DNA from: 2-02-FULL-49-11 sp040757655
Lineage (GTDB): Bacteria > Patescibacteriota > Patescibacteriia > 2-02-FULL-49-11
Direction: 5' to 3'
DNA length: 12,573 bases
Assembly: GCA_040757655.1 (NCBI GenBank)
Contig: JBFLWV010000052.1
Span: 1 to 12,573, forward strand
Below the pieces are notes generated by a model. The model was given only the letters and a program-made list of their open reading frames with translations. It was not told the DNA's origin and ran no database searches. Position 1 is the first letter of the stretch. The number at the start of each line of letters is the position of its first letter. Below are positions 7,998 through 12,573 of this stretch, one piece after another. The position numbers and the translations under genes are program-made.

Positions 7998-8237
7998 AGT
8001 CAAAATCCAAAAACCAAAATGATAGATCAAAATTTATCGTATCGGAATTTCAAAAATGAAATTCCGACAGCACTATAGCCCTTCGGGCAAAGTGCTGGAC
8101 CCAGATAGGCAGTTACCAGATACGACCCAGCACTTTGCGAAGCATAGTGCTGCCCGAAAGGGAGATAGAGCGAGCGAAGCGAGCCTATCTGGTAAATTTT
8201 GAATTTTCATTTTGCATTTTGATTTTTGGATTTTGGA
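7998..8237. repeat. Nested inverted-repeat element between frr and rseP
   Basis: A spacer of about 240 bp with no coding signal. The outer arms are 21 bp at 8001-8021 and 8215-8235, inverted with 20 of 21 matching. Inside these are TCAAAATTTA (8027-8036) and its perfect inverse (8193-8202), then CCAGATAGGC (8101-8110) and its perfect inverse (8183-8192). Three hairpins lie within: 8042-8067 (11 bp stem, AAAA loop), 8068-8097 (CAGCACT/AGTGCTG with inner GCCC/GGGC) and 8128-8152 (CAGCACT/AGTGCTG with inner TGC/GCA). The last two hairpins are near copies in opposite orientation. It resembles a non-autonomous MITE or REP-like element. No T-run makes it a standard terminator. Confidence 0.8.
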
Positions 8238-8789
8238 TTAAAACTCCAGCTCCTTCTCTTTCTTTTTTCCCAACGCATTAAGCCCTTCCTGGAATTGTTT
8301 AATCTCCTTGTCCAATTTCTCTAAGAGCCGAAATTTCTCGTCCTCGGAAATAGTCTTTACTTTCTCCTGTCCGTTAATCTGCTGTTTGACTGAATCACGC
8401 AACACACGAAGTGCCACCTTTGCTTGTTCAACTTCCTTCAAGACATTTTTCTTCATCTTCTCGCGCGTCTCAAGGGTAAGCGCAGGAACGGTGAGTCTCA
8501 CGATTGTTTTGTCGACGGCCACACTACACCCCGTATGTGCTTCCAGGAGCGCTTTTTCCACGTCGCGGAGCAACTGTTTGTCCCACGGTTCCACGACCAG
8601 GGTCTTCGGATCTGGCGCAGAAATGGAGGCGACTTCCATGAGACGCATAGCGGCGCCGTACGCGGCGACTGGCACCTGTTCAATCAGCGATGGCATTGCC
8701 CTGCCGGTACGAATGCTCGCAAGCGACAGCTCAAGATGCTCTTTGATCTTTTGATATTCCGCAGTAAGGGAATCAAGCGGTGTAGGCAT
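8238..8789 (-). CDS. frr: Ribosome recycling factor
   Basis: Splits post-termination ribosomes together with EF-G in the cytoplasm. From the ATG at 8789 the product is 183 residues, normal for the family. The hallmark ASIRTGRAMPSLIEQ lies about 25 residues in, as in E. coli RRF. It is followed by the YGAAMRLMEVASISAPDPKTLVVEPWD hinge region, the PALTLETREKM segment, and the long C-terminal helices with EQAKVALRVLRDSV, ISEDEKFRL and terminal KEKELEF. A TTG six codons further upstream (8807) is also in frame, but the ATG fits family length better. It starts 43 bp after the lipoprotein gene and is probably co-transcribed with it. Confidence 0.96.
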   Translation of the reverse strand: MPTPLDSLTAEYQKIKEHLELSLASIRTGRAMPSLIEQVPVAAYGAAMRLMEVASISAPDPKTLVVEPWDKQLLRDVEKALLEAHTGCSVAVDKTIVRLTVPALTLETREKMKKNVLKEVEQAKVALRVLRDSVKQQINGQEKVKTISEDEKFRLLEKLDKEIKQFQEGLNALGKKKEKELEF

Positions 8790-8832
8790 AGTTTCATTTT
8801 TAATCAATTTTCTAACTTCTCAATTCCTTAAT

Positions 8833-9882
8833 CTACTTCTTGGGATTCGTGAAGCCGAGATAAAGTATATCCGGATTGTACGCATCAACGGAAAGCGCAG
8901 TGGGAAGTTTGCCAGAAGGGACGGGGAGCGTTGTCCACCGGGCACCACCATTGCTGCTTGCGTAGAACGCTTGAGACACGGTGTAATACAGGTGGGAAGA
9001 ATTTTTTGGATTTACGGCGAGCGAAAGGATTTCTATGGTGCCTGGTTTTGATATCAGAGGAATGGACTGCCACGTGTCGCCATTGTTTGTGGTACGGAAA
9101 ATACCATACACGGTCGCAAGGAGCAACGCATTGGGCGTGGCAGGATCGGGAATGAGCGTCTTAACCTCGAGCGCCCCCGCATACTCTTTCAGTGTCTCTG
9201 AAACTGACTTCCAGGTCTTCCCTTCGTCCACGCTCCGCCATACTCCTTGATTCTGCGTGGTGGCAAAGAGATAATTTGATTTTGGCAGTTGCAAAAGTCC
9301 CCCTATGGGGAAGTCAAAACGGTACACGACCTTCCAACTTCCGCCCTCATCCCTGCTTTCCAAAATATCACCTGCGCTCGTGGACGCAATTACGTGCCGT
9401 CTCTCCTTGAGATTAATGACGAGACTGGTGATACTCACCGTAGGCCGCGGCTCAAGATATACTTCTTCCCATGTGTTCCCCCCGTCACCTGACGTCATTA
9501 TTCTATTGCCTACCGCCATATACAGCCTGCTCGCATCGCGCGCATCAAGTGCAAGAGAGCTTACACCCCCGCCTTGATACACCACAGACCACCGCCCTGC
9601 CCCGTCTGTGGTCTTCCACAAACCAGACTCACGCGTGATGAGGTAGATAATTCTGCTATCTTCTGGATCTGGTACAAAACGCTTTACATTTACATGCGCA
9701 ATCGTGGTGATTTTCTTTTTTATCTTTTCCACAAATACTTTCTGCTCCCACACCTCACCGCGGTTCAATGATTTATATACCCCCCCATCGGTTGCCTTCT
9801 TCGTCGAGAAAGTGATATTACTGCATGAAACACCAGTCAAGAGGAGAAACATGAAAGGGATAAAGATAATATGTTTCGTCAT
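8833..9882 (-). CDS. Exported seven-Asp-box beta-propeller protein, probable lipoprotein
   Basis: A 349-residue protein with a hydrophobic signal segment (MTKHIIFIPFMFLLLTGVSC). C20 could be lipidated, although the lipobox (GVSC) is not ideal. Seven Asp-box (BNR, sialidase/YCF48/sortilin-like) motifs of the S-x-D-x-G-x-T-W type start near residues 38, 91, 131, 176, 217, 264 and 309, spaced 40-53 residues apart. That suggests a complete seven-bladed propeller, with the first (NRGEVW) and last (NGGARW) degenerate. There is no catalytic sialidase signature, so a binding or assembly role outside the membrane is more likely than an enzyme. Its ATG overlaps the holB stop as ATGA, so the two are probably translationally coupled, though no functional link is obvious. 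The exact role is unknown. Confidence 0.85.
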   Translation of the reverse strand: MTKHIIFIPFMFLLLTGVSCSNITFSTKKATDGGVYKSLNRGEVWEQKVFVEKIKKKITTIAHVNVKRFVPDPEDSRIIYLITRESGLWKTTDGAGRWSVVYQGGGVSSLALDARDASRLYMAVGNRIMTSGDGGNTWEEVYLEPRPTVSITSLVINLKERRHVIASTSAGDILESRDEGGSWKVVYRFDFPIGGLLQLPKSNYLFATTQNQGVWRSVDEGKTWKSVSETLKEYAGALEVKTLIPDPATPNALLLATVYGIFRTTNNGDTWQSIPLISKPGTIEILSLAVNPKNSSHLYYTVSQAFYASSNGGARWTTLPVPSGKLPTALSVDAYNPDILYLGFTNPKK

Positions 9883-10796
9883 AAGGATTTTAGTGATAAC
9901 GCGAGGAGGTCAAGAGCCAACTCTTGATGAACGTGATGCGCTTCTGCGGACCAGAGGGCGCTCAAGGTCTTGCGCGCAGGGGAAGATACTGGTTGATCCC
10001 GACACAGAAGCGCCATCTCATTGCGCAAAAGCTGCGGTAATGCATCTGGCGCATTTCCATAACGTGCATACATCTTGCGCATCTCTGCCTGTAATTCCCA
10101 AAATGGCGCGTTCGTATACCTTTTCAGCGCATCGACCTGCGTGAGCACTGACACCCTATTTCCACGCAGCTTAAAATTCTCAAAAATTCTCCCAGGGATC
10201 CCCGCTGCATATCTTGCCAGCGGCGCGCATTGTTCTCCGGCAACGGACTCTGATTGAAGAGCCCTCATCATATCACGAAAGACGACGCGTTTCAAAGGGA
10301 TCGCTACCACCCGCGAATGAATCGTGGGGAGCAAGCGTGACGGTTGCGCTGCCGTGAGGATGAGGAGTGCCCGCGGATATGGCTCTTCCAGAGTCTTCAA
10401 AAGGGCGTTCTGGGCTGCAATCGTGCACCGGTCAGAATCCAAAAGAATACACACAGAATAATTGCCCCTCAAGGGAGTTTGTGAGAGCTTCACCTGCGCG
10501 TCCCGTACCTCACGGATGCTAATGGCACGCAGGCTGCGCTCAGCACCCACGATGGTCACGTCTGGCATCGTGCCATGTGCAACCGCGCGGCAATGGTCGC
10601 ATGTTCCGCAGGGAATATTTTTCGACGATATCTTCTCACAGCACACCGCCTGCGCCAACCATACCGCCATGGTCGCCTTCCCGATACCCCGCGGGCCAGT
10701 GAAAAGATAGGCGTGGTGCAGGGTACCAGACGCATATGCGCTCTGTAAACGGCTTCTAATCTCTTGATGAAATAATACGGTTTTTTTTTGGATCAT
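9879..10796 (-). CDS. holB: DNA polymerase III delta-prime subunit (clamp-loader AAA+ protein)
   Basis: Part of the replication clamp loader. From the ATG at 10796 the product is 305 residues. Its order is HHAYLFTGPRGIGKAT (Walker A, 34-42), a four-cysteine zinc module (C53...C63-G-T-C66-D-H-C69), the LLDSDRCTIAAQNALLKTLEEP block (118-139), a sensor-1 region (ALLILTAAQ) and SRV (161-163) where SRC is more usual. The divergent Walker B (LLDSD rather than DExx) and the length of about 300 residues favour delta-prime over DnaX. The frame is open 15 codons further upstream to 10841, but those codons are encoded by the spacer repeat and are rejected. The 3' end overlaps the lipoprotein start by 4 bp. 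DnaX remains the main alternative. Confidence 0.88.
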   Translation of the reverse strand: MIQKKTVLFHQEIRSRLQSAYASGTLHHAYLFTGPRGIGKATMAVWLAQAVCCEKISSKNIPCGTCDHCRAVAHGTMPDVTIVGAERSLRAISIREVRDAQVKLSQTPLRGNYSVCILLDSDRCTIAAQNALLKTLEEPYPRALLILTAAQPSRLLPTIHSRVVAIPLKRVVFRDMMRALQSESVAGEQCAPLARYAAGIPGRIFENFKLRGNRVSVLTQVDALKRYTNAPFWELQAEMRKMYARYGNAPDALPQLLRNEMALLCRDQPVSSPARKTLSALWSAEAHHVHQELALDLLALSLKSL

Positions 10797-10925
10797 GAGA
10801 TAGAAATACTTAAATTCCAAATTACAAGCACCAAATTCCAAATAATTACTAATAACAAATTCCCAAACTAGTTTTGTATTTTGAATTTTGGATTTGTTTG
10901 GAATTTAGGATTTGGGATTTGGGAT
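10797..10925. repeat. mreB2-holB spacer of inverted CAAATTCC/GGAATTTG words
   Basis: AT-rich spacer. The left half carries AAATTCCAAA words (near 10814 and 10832, with a variant near 10856). The right half carries their inverses (GGATTTGTTTGGA at 10890-10902, then GGATTTGGGATTTGGGATT up to 10923). The centre is the palindrome AAACTAGTTT (10865-10874). It belongs to the same word family as the 4375-4511 and 7998-8237 spacers but lacks a GC-rich core. Confidence 0.75.
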
Positions 10926-11933
10926 TTAACGTGTTGCCAGTATGCTCCTCTTATACGCGTCCAAATTATCAAGTGCCACCCCTGTCCCGCGCGCCACGCA
11001 AAGCAATGGTTCATCTGCCACATAGGAGGGCACACCTGTTGCTTGGGAAATGAGTTTATCAATGTTTCTCAACAGCGAGCTGCCGCCCGAAAGCACCATG
11101 CCCTTATCAATGACATCGGCGCACAGCTCTGGCGGCGTGGCCGCAAACACTGATTTCACCGCGGCAATAACCGTCTCCAGCTCATGCTGGATTGCTTCTG
11201 TGACATCATCAGAAGTTACGGTAATTGTGCGCGGCAAGCCGGTGATAGTATCCCGTCCGCGCACGTCCATGGAAAGTTTTTTTTCTAAAAATAACGCAGA
11301 GCCAATGTTAATCTTAATATCCTCTGCAGTTCTCTCACCCACCGCAAGGTTGTATTTCCTGCGGATGAATTCCATGATAGCCGCGTCAAATCGATTGCCC
11401 CCGGTGCGGACTGACGTATTCGATACGATGCCTCCCAATGATATGACCGCGACTTCTGATGTGCCTCCACCGGTATCCACGATCATGTGGCCGGATGCAG
11501 AACCAATGGGGATATTGGCGCCGATCGCGGCAGCAATGGGCTCTTTGATGATATAGGCGGTTTTTGCCCCAGCCGCAATAGTCGCGTCAATGACGGCGCG
11601 GCGTTCTGTGGAGGTGATGCCTGCAGGCACCGCAACCATAACTTCAGGCCGCAGGAATCGCAGTCCCCCGATTGCTTTATTGATAAAATACCGCAGCATT
11701 GCTTCAGTAGTGCGGTAATCCGCAATCACGCCGTCTTTTAATGGGCGTGATGCTACAATCGTATCAGGCGTACGGCCAATCATTTCCTTGGCTTCCTCCC
11801 CAACGGCAAGCACCCGGTGGTCGCTCATTGAATGTGCCACCACTGATGGCTCATTAATGACAATGCCCTTGGTCGGCACATGAACGAGCGTATAGGTCGT
11901 ACCCAAATCTATCCCTATCTTTTTTATAAACAT
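10926..11933 (-). CDS. mreB: Second MreB paralogue
   Basis: Actin-like MreB-family ATPase of 335 residues, clearly homologous to the 4512-5552 gene but divergent. Motifs are phosphate-1 IDLGTTYTLVHV (8-19), KGIVINEPSVVA, GRTPDTIVASRPLKDGVIADY, KEPIAAAIGA (130-139), phosphate-2 DTGGGTSEVAVIS (153-165) and the adenosine motif VLSGGSSLLRNIDKL (280-294). Two differences stand out: DLGTTYT replaces the usual MreB DLGTANT, and the N-terminus (MFIKKIG) lacks the amphipathic anchor helix seen in the other copy. It has its own promoter and leader hairpin and is first in a transcript that continues into holB. It may co-polymerise with MreB or form a separate filament. Its specific role is unknown. Confidence 0.94.
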   Translation of the reverse strand: MFIKKIGIDLGTTYTLVHVPTKGIVINEPSVVAHSMSDHRVLAVGEEAKEMIGRTPDTIVASRPLKDGVIADYRTTEAMLRYFINKAIGGLRFLRPEVMVAVPAGITSTERRAVIDATIAAGAKTAYIIKEPIAAAIGANIPIGSASGHMIVDTGGGTSEVAVISLGGIVSNTSVRTGGNRFDAAIMEFIRRKYNLAVGERTAEDIKINIGSALFLEKKLSMDVRGRDTITGLPRTITVTSDDVTEAIQHELETVIAAVKSVFAATPPELCADVIDKGMVLSGGSSLLRNIDKLISQATGVPSYVADEPLLCVARGTGVALDNLDAYKRSILATR

Positions 11934-11952
11934 AATTTACGCTCACTGTAGC

Positions 11953-11971
11953 GTCGCAGCTCGTCTGCGAC
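11953..11971 (-). promoter_or_regulatory. Leader hairpin upstream of mreB2
   Basis: GTCGCAG and CTGCGAC form a perfect 7 bp stem with a 5-nt loop, 19 bp before the mreB2 start codon. It would lie at the very 5' end of the transcript from the 11981-12009 promoter. It could stabilise the mRNA, or as DNA act as an operator. Confidence 0.6.
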
Positions 11972-11980
11972 AACAACCAT

Positions 11981-12009
11981 ACTATACCCAAAAATCCCCC
12001 TTTCGTCAA
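11981..12009 (-). promoter_or_regulatory. Sigma-70-type promoter for mreB2
   Basis: On the minus strand, TTGACG (12004-12009) and TATAGT (11981-11986) are separated by exactly 17 bp. The predicted start is near 11974, giving a leader of about 40 nt to the mreB2 ATG at 11933. The 12 bp word CTTTCGTCAAAA, which contains the -35, occurs at 12000-12011 and again 36 bp upstream at 12036-12047. Confidence 0.7.
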
Positions 12010-12070
12010 AAAACACACATCAACGTCCTATTCATCTTTCGTCAAAATTCACCGCCTCGTCTCACCACCT

Positions 12071-12145
12071 CGTCCTATCCCGTCCTATTCGTCTTATTAC
12101 GTCCTATCTGTCCTACTCGTCTTATCCGTCCTATTCATCCGATCC
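12071..12145. repeat. Tandem 9-10 bp repeats (CGTCCTATC-like)
   Basis: Eight imperfect units of the CGTCCTAT(T/C) type start near 12071, 12081, 12090, 12100, 12109, 12118, 12127 and 12136, so the period is 9-10 bp. An isolated unit lies at 12024-12032. Purines are almost confined to fixed positions of each unit. The array sits about 60-135 bp upstream of the mreB2 promoter -35. It is not a CRISPR array, because there are no spacers. Confidence 0.75.
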
Positions 12146-12147
12146 AC

Positions 12148-12214
12148 AAAAAAACCAGACCCCCCGCGATCGCCATAGTGAATAAAGAATCACCATAGTA
12201 ATCACGAGAGGTCT
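12148..12214 (-). terminator. Strong intrinsic terminator on the minus strand
   Basis: As minus-strand RNA, 12214-12201 pairs with 12170-12157 over 14 continuous base pairs, three of them G-U. An inner hairpin (12176-12181 with 12190-12195) caps it. GG and seven U residues (12154-12148) follow. The wobble pairs work only on the minus strand, since on the plus strand they would be A-C mismatches, which supports the direction. It starts 5 bp after the stop codon of the 12219-12437 ORF and separates that transcript from mreB2. Confidence 0.8.
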
Positions 12215-12218
12215 TTTG

Positions 12219-12437
12219 TTACGGGGCTAGGGGAAATGGTTCGCTCTTTCGCAAACTCGAAAAGAGATCGAGATTTGCGAAAAATTCCTGCAGCCAGGCA
12301 TACGCCTGCTCCCCATCGCCTTCACCCAATAATTGTGTAGGCCAATTCTCGCATGACCCACATATTGTGAGGACCGGAATCTCCAGGTTAACTCTGGAGA
12401 AACCGCTCTCCGATAAAGCGGGCCCTTTCACACTCAT
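12219..12437 (-). CDS. Small uncharacterised ORF, possibly the 3' part of a longer broken gene
   Basis: A 72-codon frame from an ATG at 12437 to a TAA at 12219. The product contains a CGSCENWPT segment (a CxxC pair near residues 26-29) and a C-terminal amphipathic stretch, GEQAYAWLQEFFANLDLFSS. I do not recognise a family. Upstream the same frame is open to a TAG at 12489-12491, and beyond that it stays open to the window edge (27 codons, including a run of three tyrosines). This may therefore be the tail of a gene interrupted by one stop. It ends immediately before a strong terminator, which supports a real transcription unit. The DNA is unusually rich in stem-loops, so a structured RNA is the main alternative. 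Confidence 0.45.
   Translation of the reverse strand: MSVKGPALSESGFSRVNLEIPVLTICGSCENWPTQLLGEGDGEQAYAWLQEFFANLDLFSSLRKSEPFPLAP
12247..12282 (-). other. Long stem-loop near the 3' end of the small ORF
   Basis: 12247-12260 pairs with 12268-12282 in a 14 bp stem broken only by one bulged base (12273), with a 7-nt loop. It lies inside the last 20 codons of the 12219-12437 ORF. It could be a fold in a structured RNA or an mRNA 3' element. Confidence 0.6.
12366..12432 (-). ncRNA. Candidate three-way-junction RNA fold
   Basis: On the minus strand the outer stem is UGUGA (12432-12428), an AA bulge and GGGCC (12425-12421), pairing with GGUCC (12375-12371) and UCACA (12370-12366), with one G-U pair valid only in minus-strand RNA. 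Inside are the hairpins CGCU/AGCG (12420-12417 with 12407-12404) and UCUCCAG/CUGGAGA (12400-12394 with 12386-12380, 7-nt loop). It overlaps the 5' part of the small ORF, so either an RNA gene or coding sequence with chance folding is possible. Confidence 0.35.
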
Positions 12438-12489
12438 AAGAAAATACGGATCACACGCATAAATACTGGAACAATATATCGTATTGCCC

Positions 12490-12537
12490 TATGATGAGGA
12501 CAGTGAATAGTAATAAGCATTCACGATTTTCATCATA
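12490..12537 (-). other. Stem-loop spanning the in-frame TAG
   Basis: TATGATGA (12490-12497) and its perfect inverse (12530-12537) enclose GTGAAT (12503-12508) and its perfect inverse (12519-12524). This gives 8 bp and 6 bp stems around a 5x5 internal loop, with a 10-nt apical loop. The in-frame TAG (12489-12491) sits at the base of the stem. Function unknown. Confidence 0.5.
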
Positions 12538-12573
12538 TGACAATCGAACAATCGGTCTTGCGCCTTATCTTTC

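Noticed and set aside
8308..8754. 148-codon plus-strand ORF opposite frr
   Set aside because: Antisense to the ribosome recycling factor; low-complexity S/F/T-rich translation.
10797..10841. N-terminal extension of holB
   Set aside because: The extra residues come from the CAAATTCC-type spacer words; the delta-prime start fits 10796.
10868..11062. 64-codon minus-strand ORF ending in repeat-derived peptide
   Set aside because: Out-of-frame shadow of the mreB2 3' end that runs into the spacer repeat.
11050..11556. 168-codon plus-strand ORF opposite mreB2
   Set aside because: Antisense shadow of a conserved gene, with no recognisable domains.
12071..12145. Tandem repeats considered as a CRISPR array
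   Set aside because: Units are 9-10 bp with no spacers and no cas genes in the window.
12166..12173. GCGATCGC, the HIP1-like octamer
   Set aside because: A single copy that forms part of the terminator stem; no sign of an abundant genomic motif in this window.
12222..12247. GGGGCTAGGGG...TGGTTCG resembling a tmRNA 5' end on the plus strand
   Set aside because: No TTCGAC box, tag frame or CCA-ending T-arm follows, and the structure evidence favours the minus strand.

Overview
The window looks like part of a Candidate Phyla Radiation (Patescibacteria, probably Parcubacteria-like) genome of roughly 50% GC. This is inferred from four things: the compact one-strand layout, the fused and reduced versions of standard bacterial gene clusters, the absence of recognisable Shine-Dalgarno sequences at the starts, and AT-rich spacers built from CAAATCC/CAAATTCC-type words. 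There is no rRNA or other marker here to settle the lineage.

Every confident gene is on the minus strand, so transcription runs from high to low coordinates. Right edge (about 12148-12573): a small uncharacterised ORF in a stem-loop-rich transcript that ends in a strong intrinsic terminator. 11934-12145: a block of 9-10 bp tandem repeats, then a good sigma-70-type promoter and a leader hairpin. 8238-11933: a second MreB paralogue, the DNA polymerase III delta-prime subunit (holB), a seven-repeat Asp-box beta-propeller lipoprotein and ribosome recycling factor (frr). 7975-8237: a nested inverted-repeat element. 4512-7974: rseP-type site-2 protease, a short prolyl-tRNA synthetase lacking the usual insertion domain, and mreB, tightly spaced. 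4375-4511: a spacer with an 18 bp perfect palindrome. 1187-4374: mreC, mreD and mrdA (PBP2), overlapping end to start. 352-1134: a glucose-1-phosphate thymidylyltransferase-type enzyme (rfbA/rmlA), behind a possible promoter of its own. 1-351: no confident gene, only a broken reading frame.

Functionally this is mostly an elongation and cell-envelope locus (MreB, MreC, MreD and PBP2 of the elongasome, plus a nucleotide-sugar enzyme) joined to the widely conserved frr-rseP-proS neighbourhood. The uppS, cdsA and dxr genes that often lie between frr and rseP are absent, and rodA does not follow mrdA. The most interesting points are the structured transcript and terminator at the right edge, the dispersed inverted-repeat spacer family, the second MreB with a DLGTTYT phosphate loop, the INS-less ProRS that keeps a mini CxxC/CxxC module, and the lack of Shine-Dalgarno sequences at all eleven main genes.
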